From contig NZ_CP059348.1 of NCBI RefSeq assembly GCF_013702265.1, positions 1,736,001-1,800,000 of the forward strand: a stretch of 64,000 bases of DNA. Direction: 5' to 3'. The notes beneath the pieces were generated by a model. That model worked only from the letters and a program-made list of their open reading frames with translations, was not told the DNA's origin and did not search any database. A program made the translations under genes and the position numbers. This DNA is from Providencia rettgeri. GTDB taxonomy: Bacteria; Pseudomonadota; Gammaproteobacteria; Enterobacterales; Enterobacteriaceae. Of the stretch, positions 45,156 to 54,453 are shown in pieces (positions within the stretch are counted from its first letter, which is position 1; each line of letters opens with the position of its first letter).

Positions 45156-46022
45156 TTAGGCCGTATGCAAATCTTGGCGCGTGGTGTGGGATTTGCGGCG
45201 TGCGAGAATTAATTTGCTATAGAGTAGGGCGATAACAAAGTAGCCCGCTTGGATCACCACAATGGTTGGGCCCGTTGTCGCATTAATATGGAAGCTGACA
45301 ATCGTACCGAGTACGCTGGAGGTGACTGAGGCGATAATCGCCACCACCAACATCCAACCAAAGCTCCGACACAGAACAAAGGCGATGATCCCCGGCGAAA
45401 TCAACATTGCAATCACCAGAATGATCCCAACGGCCTGTAGTGATGCCACGATGGTTAACGCTAATAGCGAAAGTAATCCGTAATGCAGCCATTTAACCGG
45501 CAAGCCGATAACACGCGCTTGGTTTGGGTCAAAGCAATACAGCATAAAGTCTTTACGTTTGAGTAAGATAATCGCAATGGTTATCCCTGCAAACAGTAAA
45601 ATTTGTTTAAATTCTTCGTCGGTGATCCCCAAAATATCCCCGAATAAAATATGAGTAAGATGCTGTTCAGTATCGATTTTCGCGAACATAACCAAACCGA
45701 CAGCAAACATACCCGAGAAGACAATCCCCATGACAGTGTCTTCTTTTATTCGACTGTTCTCTTTTAAATAGCCAGTAGCAACTGCGCAAAATAGCCCTGA
45801 AACAAAGGCGCCAATCGCCAGTGGAATGCCAATTAGTGACGCGATAATAATTCCGGGTAATACCGCATGGGAGATGGCATCTCCCATTAATGACCAACCT
45901 TTCAAGACTAAAAAGCAGGATAAAATAGCGCAGACGGTTCCTGTAACAATTGCCGTGATCAGGGCTTTTTGCATAAATGGAAATGCAAACGGAGCCATCA
46001 GTAAATCCATAAAATCACTCAT
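45156..46022 (-). CDS. sitD: Iron/manganese ABC transporter permease SitD
   Basis: 288-residue permease of the metal ABC-3 family with eight or so membrane segments. Family motif [18 protein letters not shown] near the N terminus, and GIILVIAMLISPGIIAFVL in the middle. ATG at 46022 overlaps the sitC stop by eight bases (translational coupling); the longer open frame into sitC is not used. Last gene of sitABCD. Forms the membrane channel with SitC for uptake of Mn(II) and Fe(II) from the periplasm. Confidence 0.93.
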   Translation of the reverse strand: MSDFMDLLMAPFAFPFMQKALITAIVTGTVCAILSCFLVLKGWSLMGDAISHAVLPGIIIASLIGIPLAIGAFVSGLFCAVATGYLKENSRIKEDTVMGIVFSGMFAVGLVMFAKIDTEQHLTHILFGDILGITDEEFKQILLFAGITIAIILLKRKDFMLYCFDPNQARVIGLPVKWLHYGLLSLLALTIVASLQAVGIILVIAMLISPGIIAFVLCRSFGWMLVVAIIASVTSSVLGTIVSFHINATTGPTIVVIQAGYFVIALLYSKLILARRKSHTTRQDLHTA

Positions 46023-46905
46023 GGGTCGCTCCTTGTTGCTTACTTTGATGCAGATCAGCGACTTCGCTACGGGCTTTGCGACGAGAAGCAAAGAGCCCAT
46101 GTTTTGGTGCAAAGAAGAACGCCAGTAAGAAAATCACCGTTTGGAACGTAACAATTAGCCCGCCCGTTGCGCCATTTAAAAAGTAGCTGAGGTAGGCACC
46201 AATTGCGCTGGTGGCCGTTCCGATAGAGACGGAAATGATCAGCAAAGTTTTAAATTTATCTGTCAGTAAATAGGCCGTTGCACCCGGAGTGACCACCATA
46301 GCAATAACTAGAATAGCCCCGACAGTTTGCAGTGCGGCAACGGTACATGCGCTTAATAAAGTGAAGAAAATAATTTTCAGGCGTAGTGGATTTAAACCGA
46401 TGGAACGAGCATGGCTTTCATCAAAAAAGACTGCCAGTAAATCTTTCCATAGGCACATCAGGACAACAAATGAAACGGCGATAATAATCTCGACTTGAAG
46501 AACATCAGCATCGGCGATCCCTAAAATATTACCGAAGATAATACTTTGCACGTTCACTGAGGTTGGGTTCAACGAAACAATTAATAGCCCCGCCGCAAAA
46601 AAGGTGGAAAAGATAAAGCCGATAACGGCATCTTCCCGTAAGCGGGTGAGATGTTTAACAAATGTCATGGCGAGGGCGGCGAGAATACCGGTAAAAAAAG
46701 CCCCTGCGGCGTAAGGTAATCCAAGCGCATAAGCGCCCGCCACACCGGGTACAACAGAGTGGGAGAGGGCATCTCCCATCAGCGACCAACCTTTGAGCAT
46801 TAAGTAAGCTGATAAGAAAGCACACACCGCTCCGACGATGGCACTCACCCAAATAGCTTTAACCATAAAGTTGTACTCAAAGGGTTGCAGTAACAACTCA
46901 ATCAT
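46015..46905 (-). CDS. sitC: Iron/manganese ABC transporter permease SitC
   Basis: 296-residue permease of the same family as SitD, and clearly paralogous to it: [18 protein letters not shown] near residue 33 and [19 protein letters not shown] around 200. Eight or so hydrophobic segments and a basic C-terminal tail. It overlaps the sitB stop by four bases and the sitD start by eight, so all three are coupled. Works with SitB and SitD in Mn/Fe import. Confidence 0.93.
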   Translation of the reverse strand: MIELLLQPFEYNFMVKAIWVSAIVGAVCAFLSAYLMLKGWSLMGDALSHSVVPGVAGAYALGLPYAAGAFFTGILAALAMTFVKHLTRLREDAVIGFIFSTFFAAGLLIVSLNPTSVNVQSIIFGNILGIADADVLQVEIIIAVSFVVLMCLWKDLLAVFFDESHARSIGLNPLRLKIIFFTLLSACTVAALQTVGAILVIAMVVTPGATAYLLTDKFKTLLIISVSIGTATSAIGAYLSYFLNGATGGLIVTFQTVIFLLAFFFAPKHGLFASRRKARSEVADLHQSKQQGATHE

Positions 46906-47792
46906 TCAGATTCCTTAGGCTGATTCTTTCTAACCGGTGCATCGTGATCGTGACCATAGAAGACGGCGGCACGTTCGTCATCAGTAATCACCGTGACAGA
47001 GCGTGGGTCATCATCGTCGTGAAGCTCTTGACCAGACAGGTTAATATGACGCAGTACGCCACCAAATGCTTTTTGTAGATTACGCTGGGTAAAGGTGGTT
47101 TCGGTTGGACCACTCGCCAGCACAGTGCGGTTTATTAAAATCACATGGTCACAAAATTCAGGCACGCTTCCCAAGTTATGGGTTGATACTAGAATTAAAT
47201 GCCCTTCATCGCGCAGACTGCGGAGTAGGTCAATAATGGCATTTTCTGTTTTTACATCGACCCCAGTAAAGGGTTCGTCGAGTAACAGAACTTTACCTTG
47301 CTGGGCGAGGGCTCGAGCCAAAAACACCCGTTTTTTCTGACCGCCGGAAAGTTCACCAATTTGGCGATGTTCTAATCCGGCTAAATCTACACGTTCTAAA
47401 GCCATTTTTACGGCGTCTTTATCTTCCTTTTTAGGAATACGAAAGAAACCCATTTTGCCGTAACGCCCCATCATCACCACATCAGAAACTAGCACTGGAA
47501 AATTCCAATCCACTTCTTCTGTTTGTGGTACGTAGGCAATAACATTCTCTTTTAATGCGGCTTTAATCGGCTGGTCATTGAGAGTCACACTACCGGACGA
47601 TGGCGTCACTAACCCCATAATGGTTTTAAACAGTGTAGATTTACCACTCCCATTCACGCCCACAAGGGCGCAAATGGAACCACCGTGAATATTGAAACTT
47701 GCATCATAAATCGCGGTATGACCATTGTTGTAGGTGACTGTTGCGTCATCAACAACCAGAGTCGGATGTTCGAATTGATTTGTATGGCTCAT
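46902..47792 (-). CDS. sitB: Iron/manganese ABC transporter ATPase SitB
   Basis: 296-residue ATP-binding subunit. Walker [11 protein letters not shown]-loop in [13 protein letters not shown], signature LSGGQKKR, Walker [13 protein letters not shown] and H-loop in STHNLGS are all clear. The VDWNFPV segment is typical of manganese/zinc/iron transporters of the SitB/YfeB/PsaB type. A His/Asp-rich C-terminal extension ([21 protein letters not shown]) could bind metal. The start is directly adjacent to the sitA stop. Confidence 0.93.
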   Translation of the reverse strand: MSHTNQFEHPTLVVDDATVTYNNGHTAIYDASFNIHGGSICALVGVNGSGKSTLFKTIMGLVTPSSGSVTLNDQPIKAALKENVIAYVPQTEEVDWNFPVLVSDVVMMGRYGKMGFFRIPKKEDKDAVKMALERVDLAGLEHRQIGELSGGQKKRVFLARALAQQGKVLLLDEPFTGVDVKTENAIIDLLRSLRDEGHLILVSTHNLGSVPEFCDHVILINRTVLASGPTETTFTQRNLQKAFGGVLRHINLSGQELHDDDDPRSVTVITDDERAAVFYGHDHDAPVRKNQPKESE

Positions 47793-48704
47793 TTACTGTG
47801 AAAATCCTTTTGCGATGGTATCGACGGTTGTATTCAACAGGTCTATATAAGTTGGTACAGGGCCTTCAGCGGTTGATAGTGAATCGACGTATAATACTCC
47901 GCCGTATTTTGCGCCAGTCTCTTTACTGACCTGCAGAGCCGGTTTGTCTGAAATAGTACTTTCGCTGAAAACAACGGGAATGTTGTGTTCACGAACCGTA
48001 TCAATCACTTTTTTAACTTGCATTGGTGAGCCTTGCTCTTCAGCATTGATAGGCCACAAATAGACCTCTTTAAAACCATAATCTTTAGTGAGGTAGCTAA
48101 ATGCGCCTTCACTGGTCACTAACCAACGCTTATCTTCAGGAATACGATTCAAACGTTCACGTAAAGGTGCATCAAGTGCCGCAATTTCTTGGGAATATTT
48201 TTTCGCGTTTGCATTATAGGTGTCTGCATTTTCTGGATCATATTTCACCAGTGCCTTACGGATATTTTCGATATAAATTTGTGCGTTAGCAGGGGACATC
48301 CAAGCGTGAGGATTCGGATTATCTTTATATTCCCCTTCACGGATTGGCATCGGCTCAATACCTTCAGTGACGACAACCGCAGGCACATCTTTAAGGTTTT
48401 CAAAGAAACGCTGGAACCAAACTTCCAGATTCATTCCGTTCCATAAGATAAGGTTAGCATCGTAGGCTTTCATAATATCTTTTGGTGTCGGTTGATAACC
48501 GTGAATTTCTGCACCCGGTTTAGTGATGGATTCGACAATTGCGGCATCACCGGCTACATTTTGAGCAATGTCTTGTATTATAGTAAATGTGGTGACCACT
48601 TTAAATTTTTTAGCTAAAGCGGGTTGGCTGACAAATAAAACGGCAGCTAATGCAATAAATGTAGTACGTAATAGCGTTGATAATCGGAATAAACAGTTTG
48701 TCAT
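47793..48704 (-). CDS. sitA: Periplasmic iron/manganese-binding protein SitA
   Basis: 303-residue solute-binding protein of the cluster A-I metal-binding family. Signal peptide about residues 1-31 (TFIALAAVLFVSQPALA). The metal ligands of the family can be placed: a His in the segment GAEIHGYQPTP, a His in NPNPHAWMSP, a Glu in VTSEGAFSY, and an Asp in YVDSLS. Close to SitA/YfeA. First gene of sitABCD; a Fur-type box lies about 170 bases upstream. Start ATG at 48704 preceded by TAGGATC. Confidence 0.93.
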   Translation of the reverse strand: MTNCLFRLSTLLRTTFIALAAVLFVSQPALAKKFKVVTTFTIIQDIAQNVAGDAAIVESITKPGAEIHGYQPTPKDIMKAYDANLILWNGMNLEVWFQRFFENLKDVPAVVVTEGIEPMPIREGEYKDNPNPHAWMSPANAQIYIENIRKALVKYDPENADTYNANAKKYSQEIAALDAPLRERLNRIPEDKRWLVTSEGAFSYLTKDYGFKEVYLWPINAEEQGSPMQVKKVIDTVREHNIPVVFSESTISDKPALQVSKETGAKYGGVLYVDSLSTAEGPVPTYIDLLNTTVDTIAKGFSQ

Positions 48705-48872
48705 AAAATAGATCCTAACGTTGGGTCACGAGTTCTATTAACTAAATTAATCTCATTAAATGGTTAATCTAAATAAGTGCGTTGTTGGGTTTGAATATAG
48801 CTTCTCATTTATATTGACCTATTTGACTCTACAATGAGTATGGTCTTTCTGGCTGATAGTATTTATATCCCA

Positions 48873-48891
48873 ATTGATAATGATTATCAAT
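48873..48891. promoter_or_regulatory. Fur box upstream of sitABCD
   Basis: ATTGATAATGATTATCAAT, a near-perfect palindrome containing GATAATGATTATC, the core of the enterobacterial Fur consensus. It lies in the 370-base spacer between sitA and emtA. I did not find a separate MntR palindrome. The rest of the spacer is AT-rich without other features. Confidence 0.85.
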
Positions 48892-49074
48892 ATCAATTAT
48901 GAAAAATCCCGTTAAATGGTAAAAGGGTTATTTTTTGTAATCGATGAGTTGCTGGTTATCATTATTATTTAACACGACTAAAACACGTCCAGAAGTAAAA
49001 GTTAAGTAAAAAATGTATTATTTTTCTAAAGATTAGCTATTCTTTCGGTGTTTTAATTTGCAGAGGATACAACA

Positions 49075-49734
49075 GTGAAAAAAATGGTCGGCAGTGCGCT
49101 TGTACTTTTGCTATTGGCAGGTTGTTCAAGTGATCCCAATAAAACCGCGAACAGAACAAGAATGCTAGATAATCGCAATCAAATGCCAAATACGGCAGCT
49201 AATACTAGCTATCCGCGAACTCCTTATGATGAGTTTATTCGTGAATCCGCGAATCGCTATAGTGTGGATGAAACACTGATCAGAGCCATTATTGAAGTAG
49301 AATCTAACTTCCGACCTGAAGTGGTGAGTAAATCTAATGCTATTGGTTTAATGCAAATTAAAGCATCAACAGCAGGGCGTGATGCATATCGTTATCAAGG
49401 ACGTTCTGGTGAACCAAGTTCTAGCGATTTAAAAGATCCACGCAAGAATATTGATATCGGCACAACGTATATTCGTATTCTCAAAGAGCAACATTTGGCG
49501 GGTATTAGCCACCCGCAAACGATGTATTATGCGACCGTTGTGGCTTACGTGAATGGGGCCGGGGCATTATTAAGAACATTTGATAATGATAAAACTAAAG
49601 CTATCGCGATGATAAATAATTTATCGCCAGAAGAATTCTATCAACATGTTCAGTCTAAACACCCCGCACCGCAGGCTCCACGCTATTTGTGGAAAGTTAA
49701 GAATGCGTATAATGCATTAGCGGTGAATTACTGA
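49075..49734 (+). CDS. emtA: Membrane-bound lytic murein endotransglycosylase EmtA (MltE)
   Basis: Outer-membrane lipoprotein that cleaves glycan strands of peptidoglycan. 219 residues; lipobox LLAGC with Cys at about residue 17. The SLT fold shows the catalytic Glu in [10 protein letters not shown], followed by [42 protein letters not shown] and [12 protein letters not shown], all near-identical to E. coli EmtA (203 residues). GTG start at 49075. The 3' end overlaps the convergent marC stop by seven bases. Confidence 0.93.
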   Translation: MKKMVGSALVLLLLAGCSSDPNKTANRTRMLDNRNQMPNTAANTSYPRTPYDEFIRESANRYSVDETLIRAIIEVESNFRPEVVSKSNAIGLMQIKASTAGRDAYRYQGRSGEPSSSDLKDPRKNIDIGTTYIRILKEQHLAGISHPQTMYYATVVAYVNGAGALLRTFDNDKTKAIAMINNLSPEEFYQHVQSKHPAPQAPRYLWKVKNAYNALAVNY

Positions 49735-50432
49735 TATTCCGTCATTAAGTGTGGGAGTTGCGCGATAATTTCAACGATGCCGTTGATGACGAATTGCACT
49801 CCCATACAAATTAATAAAAAACCCATTATCCGCCCAATGGCATCAATCCCACTGTTCCCTAGCCATTTCATAATTGACGTTGCGCCCCGTAATCCTATCC
49901 AAACAAACACACTGGCTATTAGAAAAACAATAATGGGTGCGACAGTGATAACCCATGGCGCAAAACCAATATCCCCTTGCAAAGACGCGGTGGAACTAAT
50001 AATGATTGCGATGGTACCTGGACCTGCGGTACTTGGCATCGCGAGGGGGACGAAGGCAATATTTTGGTTGCCTTGACGTTTTTTGGGAACACTTAAATCA
50101 TCAGTGGAGACATTACTGTTGTCTTCACTATTTTCTGAATTAGGAAATAGCATCCCAAAACCAATAAAGACCACGATAAGTCCCCCTGCAATACGTAGTC
50201 CAGGAATAGAAATTCCGAAGGTGTTCATGACTAATTGGCCCGCATAAAAAGCGACGAGCATGATACAAAAGACATAAATTGCAGCCAGCAGTGATTGGTG
50301 GTCACGTTGTTCTTTGGTCATGTTGGCGGAAATACTGAGCATCACGGCAATGGCGGTCAGTGGGTTAGCCAGTGGAAGGAGTAAAACTAAGCCAAGGCCA
50401 ACGGCTTGAAAAAGTTGTAAAATATCTTGCAT
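49728..50432 (-). CDS. marC: MarC-family inner-membrane protein
   Basis: 234-residue UPF0056 protein with six membrane segments. Highly similar to E. coli Mar[21 protein letters not shown] at the start, [39 protein letters not shown], and [17 protein letters not shown]. MarC was named for the mar locus but does not itself give multidrug resistance; function unknown. A hydrophilic loop near residue 100 ([16 protein letters not shown]) is longer than in E. coli. Start ATG at 50432 with GGAGGG upstream; the open frame to 50492 is not supported. Confidence 0.9.
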   Translation of the reverse strand: MQDILQLFQAVGLGLVLLLPLANPLTAIAVMLSISANMTKEQRDHQSLLAAIYVFCIMLVAFYAGQLVMNTFGISIPGLRIAGGLIVVFIGFGMLFPNSENSEDNSNVSTDDLSVPKKRQGNQNIAFVPLAMPSTAGPGTIAIIISSTASLQGDIGFAPWVITVAPIIVFLIASVFVWIGLRGATSIMKWLGNSGIDAIGRIMGFLLICMGVQFVINGIVEIIAQLPHLMTEYQ

Positions 50433-50759
50433 GTCGAAAATTACCCTCCAAATTAATCTAGAATGGCTTCTCGTTGGAACTATAACAAACATTGTTACTA
50501 ATTTGTGGAATCAGAAGGGTATTCTCCCATCAAATATAGGATAAAGAGACTTTTTTTACGTGAAATTGCGTAATGTTTTCACTTAATGAATGACAAAGTT
50601 GTTCACATTAACTGTGGATAACATCCCGATTCATGTGTGAATAAGTGTATTTATTTGTTGAATAACAAAGAGGTATGCAGCTGGATTAAAAACATTCAAT
50701 ATTTTGAGCAAAAAAAACCTTTTTATGTGAGATAAAAAGGTCAAGGGCATTATTGCTAG
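50433..50759. other. Intergenic region between marC and the IS
   Basis: About 320 AT-rich bases with no ORF of substance. A lone TGTGGATAA match to a DnaA box near 50617 is isolated and probably meaningless. It ends in the CTAG target duplication (50756-50759). Confidence 0.6.
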
Positions 50760-51956
50760 GGAAGCTGCGATTAAGTGGTCCGCAGCTCCCGATATGACGC
50801 CCCAAACCGTCCTTTATCGACGTCCTGTGGCTCAATTTTCCAATTTTCAGCCCAAAATCGTCTCTTCGTGGCTGATTTTGGCCCTGTTTCAGGCCAATTT
50901 CCTCATTTCAGGTAGATCTCGCCTGTGCCCGTATCAATTGGTCAACTCGAACCAGGTTCGCCAGGGTGAATAACATCGCCAGTTGACTGTCATTTTTAGC
51001 CAGCCCCTTGTACCTGGCTTTGACGAAACCAAACTGACATTTTACTATCCGAAATGGATGCTCAACCTTCGCTCGGATACTCGCTTTCAGGTATTCGTAA
51101 CGGATGGCCAGCTTGTTCTTGCGCGGGTGTTGCTTCAATGCATTCACTTTGCCGGGACGCTTGGCGATAAGCCAGTCTGCGCTGACATCGCTGAGCTCAT
51201 CGCGCTTTTCGGCCCCCTGATAACCAGCATCGGCTGAGATAAACTCTTCATCGCCATGCAGTAACTTGCCAACCTGATTGAGGTCGTGCTCGTTAGCCGC
51301 CGTGGTCACCAGACTGTGGGTCAGGCCACTTTTGGCGTCCACGCCAATGTGCGCTTTCATGCCGAAGTACCACTGGTTACCTTTCTTGGTCTGGTGCATG
51401 TCTTCATCACGGCTGTTGTGTTTGTTTTTGGTAGAGCTGGGGGCTTGAATGATGGTGGCATCCACCAAGGTGCCCTGGGTCATTAGAACGCCACACTCTG
51501 CTAGCCAGTGATTAACGGTACTGAAGATTTTGCGGGCCAGTTCATGCTGCTCCAGCAAATGCCGGAAATTCATGATGGTAGTGCGGTCTGGAATGGCTTT
51601 ATCCAGTGACAGGCGAGCAAATTGGCGCATGGAGGCGATTTCATAGAGGGCATCTTCCATGGCCTCATCGCTCAGGTTGTACCATTGCTGCATGCAGTGA
51701 ATACGCAGCATGGTTTCCAGCGGATAGGGCCTGCGACCATTACCGGCCTTGGGATACACAGGCTCGATAACGCCAAGTAATTTGTCCCAGGGAAGCAAGT
51801 CATCCATTCTGCCAAGGAAAACTTCTTTGCGGGTCTGGCGGCGTTTACTGGAAAACTCACTATCGGCAAAAGTCAGTTGCTGGCTCATCCGGTTACTCAT
51901 TCTGGGTTCAGGTTACAATACGATGATCTCACATCTCGGACTTATTCGCACCTTCC
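50760..51956 (-). mobile_element. IS5-group insertion sequence, complete (1197 bp)
   Basis: Bounded by imperfect terminal inverted repeats: left GGAAGCTGCGATTAAG and right (reverse complement) GGAAGGTGCGAATAAG, two mismatches in 16. Flanked by CTAG on both sides (50756-50759 and 51957-51960), the 4-bp target duplication typical of IS5. One intact transposase frame on the minus strand. The higher G+C and different codon use of the element mark it as a recent arrival. It sits between genes and breaks none that I can see. Confidence 0.92.
50908..51900 (-). CDS. IS5-family transposase
   Basis: 330-residue DDE transposase (DUF772 domain followed by DDE_Tnp_1). Near-identical in layout to IS5 Ins[39 protein letters not shown], and [13 protein letters not shown]. 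The catalytic residues lie in GTLVDATII (D), [11 protein letters not shown] (D) and the [14 protein letters not shown] segment (E). Frame intact and full length. ATG at 51900; a second ATG at 51888 is also possible. Confidence 0.95.
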   Translation of the reverse strand: MSNRMSQQLTFADSEFSSKRRQTRKEVFLGRMDDLLPWDKLLGVIEPVYPKAGNGRRPYPLETMLRIHCMQQWYNLSDEAMEDALYEIASMRQFARLSLDKAIPDRTTIMNFRHLLEQHELARKIFSTVNHWLAECGVLMTQGTLVDATIIQAPSSTKNKHNSRDEDMHQTKKGNQWYFGMKAHIGVDAKSGLTHSLVTTAANEHDLNQVGKLLHGDEEFISADAGYQGAEKRDELSDVSADWLIAKRPGKVNALKQHPRKNKLAIRYEYLKASIRAKVEHPFRIVKCQFGFVKARYKGLAKNDSQLAMLFTLANLVRVDQLIRAQARST

Positions 51957-52176
51957 CTAGAGGGGGTTTATGTTCATTTGTTAGTGAGTATATACAGTGC
52001 TATCTGTTTTACTGACAGGTTATGTAAATTCGTTAAAAGATTATTGTCAGGCGATAATCTTATTTCTTGGTAATATAATTGGAATATTCTTTACAAACTC
52101 TTTTTTATTTTAAAAACTGCTTTACGGTTTATTGTGTATTCTAAATTCCATGTTAAATAGAATTTTAGGATAGCCA

Positions 52177-52575
52177 ATGAGAAAGTTACTGTCGCCATTA
52201 GTTACTTCATCAATGCTGCTTGTTTTGGCTATTGCTGCCGTACTGATCCTATTTCCACAAACGTGGAAACAATCTATTTTTCCTTCGCTCTCTCAATTAT
52301 TACCCGCTTCAGTCAATTCCTTTATGGAACAAAACGGATTGACGAATAATGCGTGCGATAGTTTAGAAAATAATTTAAGAAGCTTTACAGATTATCTGCA
52401 AGCAAATGCAGATGTTGTCGAAGTGAAGGGAATGAATGGGTTAGAAGAGCAACTTGCTAATATCCAAGCCAGATTAAATAATTTACCCAGCGATGTGCGT
52501 AATTCTGTATGTGAACAAGAGTATGCCAATCTTGAAGGCCTAAAAAGTGTTTTTTCTTTAGGATATCGTTCATAA
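52177..52575 (+). CDS. Small membrane-anchored protein with two conserved cysteines (paralogue of the 19.7-kb gene)
   Basis: 132 residues: N-terminal hydrophobic helix (SMLLVLAIAAVLILF) and a helical extracytoplasmic domain with the pattern ACDSLENNLRSFTDYLQANAD ending near PSDVRNSVCEQEY. Cysteine spacing, the CDxx..N..F..YL..N.D motif and the P-S-x-x-x-[ND]-x-[VA]-C-E motif are shared with the protein at 19743-20162. It resembles DUF5339, but I am not certain. Function unknown. ATG at 52177 with AGGATAGCCA upstream. Confidence 0.72.
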   Translation: MRKLLSPLVTSSMLLVLAIAAVLILFPQTWKQSIFPSLSQLLPASVNSFMEQNGLTNNACDSLENNLRSFTDYLQANADVVEVKGMNGLEEQLANIQARLNNLPSDVRNSVCEQEYANLEGLKSVFSLGYRS

Positions 52576-52608
52576 AATAACAGAGTACTCCTTCACTCTG
52601 TGTTATTA
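52576..52608 (+). terminator. Terminator after the 132-residue gene
   Basis: Stem AATAACAGAG/CTCTGTGTTATT with one bulge, directly after the stop, followed by A/T-rich sequence. Confidence 0.6.
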
Positions 52609-52688
52609 AATATTATTGACATCGGTGCCAATTCTTATCGTTTTATCCATGATATGCTTGCCAGATGAATATCAATTTAGGATCTGTG

Positions 52689-53138
52689 ATGAGCATTTTT
52701 AAACTTCCATTTGTGAATTGGTTAGCGCTCAATGGATTTGCTGCTTATTATCTGCATATCAAAGAGGGTTTTTTCTGGAGTTTTTCTGGTTGGATGGGAA
52801 TTATCGGCATCCTGATTGCCTTAGAGGCTTTCGGCTGGATTGGCGCAAGTTTATATTATTTTTTTCAGCAAAAAACCTCACCAAATCCTATTAGCCCTGC
52901 GTCTTCTCTTATTACTAGAGGCCCTTATCGGTTATCTCGTAATCCGCTGTACCTTGCTTTTACCTCGATGAGTTTAAGCTTCGCTTTATTTTCGCATTCA
53001 CCTTATTTCTTGGTTTCAGGTTTGGTCTTTTGGTTAATTACTGACTTGTATACCATTCCCCAAGAAGAAAAATTCTTATCTGAACGTTTTAAAGAGGAGT
53101 GGGCTAATTATATTCAGCAAACTCGGCGTTGGTTATGA
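52689..53138 (+). CDS. Isoprenylcysteine methyltransferase-like (ICMT/PEMT fold) membrane protein
   Basis: 149 residues with four hydrophobic segments and the C-terminal signature of the ICMT/PEMT fold: LITRGPYRLSRNPLYLAFTSM, then PQEEKFLSERFKEEWANYIQ. This region binds S-adenosylmethionine in characterised relatives. Bacterial members methylate varied small molecules or lipids; the substrate is unknown here. ATG at 52689 is chosen, as TAGGA lies six bases upstream; ATG at 52665 lacks a site. Single gene. Confidence 0.82.
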   Translation: MSIFKLPFVNWLALNGFAAYYLHIKEGFFWSFSGWMGIIGILIALEAFGWIGASLYYFFQQKTSPNPISPASSLITRGPYRLSRNPLYLAFTSMSLSFALFSHSPYFLVSGLVFWLITDLYTIPQEEKFLSERFKEEWANYIQQTRRWL

Positions 53139-53320
53139 TTTACCTTGGTCTAATTCGTTAATTATTCATTTTTAATAAGCGATTTTACCTATTTAATTGT
53201 GAGTTACTGTAATTATAATCTTCTTATTTAGCTTTTGATGCGAATTTTGACATTTTTCAAGGCGGTTTCCCTTCGGTAAATGTAAACTGGTATAACCCAA
53301 AGACTTGTGAGGTTATTGCC

Positions 53321-53698
53321 GTGAACAAAAAAGTGTTATTAGGTGCTATCGTTTCTTCAGTATTACTGTATTCGGCATCGGCTGCTGCATGCCCTTACTG
53401 CAATGGAAACTATGATCACCGTTATCAAAACAATTATCACCAGAACAATTATCGACAAAACGATTATCGCCAAAGTAATGAAATCGCTAAGTTAGCGAAA
53501 GAGTTTGATGATAAGCGTTTTGAATTGAATAAGCTGTACGATGCTGGCGCCAAAGATGATGACGCGAAAGTAAAAGCGTTGGTGAAAGAGCTTGATGATT
53601 TATCACTGCAACTTCGAAACGAAGAAGACAAACAATATAACCGCCCATATCGTGATGGTCGATGGGGGGGACGCGGTAATCATCGCGGTTGTTGGTAA
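53321..53698 (+). CDS. Periplasmic ZraP/CpxP-like protein
   Basis: 125 residues with a signal peptide (MNKKVLLGAIVSSVLLYSASA, cleaved near 22). The mature N terminus has CPYC and an Asn/Tyr/Gln-rich repeat (NYHQNNYRQNDYRQSN). A helical hairpin follows (LAKEFDDKRFELNKLYDAGA, VKALVKELDDLSLQLRNEE) which resembles the zinc-responsive periplasmic chaperone ZraP. The Gly/Arg/His-rich end HRGCW recalls the metal-binding tail of ZraP. A role in envelope metal stress is inferred from this resemblance. GTG start at 53321; terminator after. Confidence 0.72.
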   Translation: MNKKVLLGAIVSSVLLYSASAAACPYCNGNYDHRYQNNYHQNNYRQNDYRQSNEIAKLAKEFDDKRFELNKLYDAGAKDDDAKVKALVKELDDLSLQLRNEEDKQYNRPYRDGRWGGRGNHRGCW

Positions 53699-53709
53699 CG
53701 TTTTGTTGT

Positions 53710-53757
53710 AATAAGGCTATTCAAAGTCATGTTGAGTAGCCTTATTGTCGTTTTTTG
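53710..53757 (+). terminator. Terminator of the ZraP-like gene
   Basis: Perfect 10-bp stem AATAAGGCTA/TAGCCTTATT, then GTCGTTTTTT. Confidence 0.8.
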
Positions 53758-53818
53758 CAGGATGATGGAATGGTATTTTTCTCCCCTTAACGATTTATTG
53801 TAAAAAGTGTGGTGAGAG

Positions 53819-54196
53819 ATGAAAAAAGGCATAATTACCACGTTATTGGCGTTATCAACCTTTGTGTTGCTGGCTCCGAGAGCCTCTGCACAGCTTGTTT
53901 ATACCGCAGATGAAATGAGTGCAATCATCGATAAGCAAGGTATCCCGTATCATGAGGATTGGCATGCTATTTATGCTGATCATATTAATTTTGAACTCTG
54001 TTCAGCCACCACAGATTTAGCCTATCTTATTAGTGCATTAGAGCATCCGACAACCCTGAATCTTTCATTATCGCGTTCAAAATCACGTATTGCTTGGTTA
54101 CCCGAATATGCGGTGAGAACGGATTGTAATGGCTATGGTAATAATGTTCTTATTATGTCGGCGGACTACACGTTAATGAGCCCGGAGCAACAGTAA
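53819..54196 (+). CDS. Exported protein of unknown function, 125 residues
   Basis: Sec signal peptide MKKGIITTLLALSTFVLLAP with a predicted ASA-Q cleavage near residue 24. The mature domain has two cysteines (ELCSATTD and RTDCNGYG) that may form a disulfide, and no recognisable family. Start ATG at 53819 with GGTGAGAG upstream. It stands alone upstream of thrS. Periplasmic location is well supported; nothing more can be said of function. Confidence 0.68.
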   Translation: MKKGIITTLLALSTFVLLAPRASAQLVYTADEMSAIIDKQGIPYHEDWHAIYADHINFELCSATTDLAYLISALEHPTTLNLSLSRSKSRIAWLPEYAVRTDCNGYGNNVLIMSADYTLMSPEQQ

Positions 54197-54410
54197 TTTT
54201 AGCGCTAGAATAATCAACAACTGGCTATCGCCATAAAATATGTCTGTGTTATGATTACGAGTTGAGTTGCTAGCGATGTGCATAATTGCGTTATCAATTA
54301 TATCTGCCTCGGCTTATATAATGTGTACATAGTTGTGTGCCTATCTCGCATAGTGAAGTGAGAAATCGTCAGTAACGTATTGATTTATAAACTTTGGAAT
54401 AATCAAGCAA

Positions 54411-54431
54411 GTGATCTTTCGTGTGGGTCAC
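54411..54431 (+). promoter_or_regulatory. thrS translational operator (anticodon-arm mimic)
   Basis: A 7-bp stem GTGATCT/GGGTCAC (with G-U pairs) closes a seven-base loop TTCGTGT whose centre is CGT (54420-54422), the tRNA-Thr(CGU) anticodon. This is the domain-2 arm of the E. coli thrS operator, through which ThrRS represses its own translation. It ends 22 bases before the thrS ATG. Confidence 0.85.
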
Positions 54432-54453
54432 CACTGCTGATAAGGATTTTTTA

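Noticed and set aside
48705-48872. MntR site for sitABCD
   Set aside because: Only the Fur-type palindrome is clear; no AACATAGC-type inverted repeat found.
50612-50626. DnaA-box-like TGTGGATAA upstream of the IS
   Set aside because: A single isolated match; no cluster, AT-rich unwinding element or origin-type gene context.
54421-54453. GTG start that would extend ThrRS by 11 residues
   Set aside because: It lies within the operator hairpin and lacks a ribosome-binding site; ATG at 54454 gives the conserved 642-residue protein.
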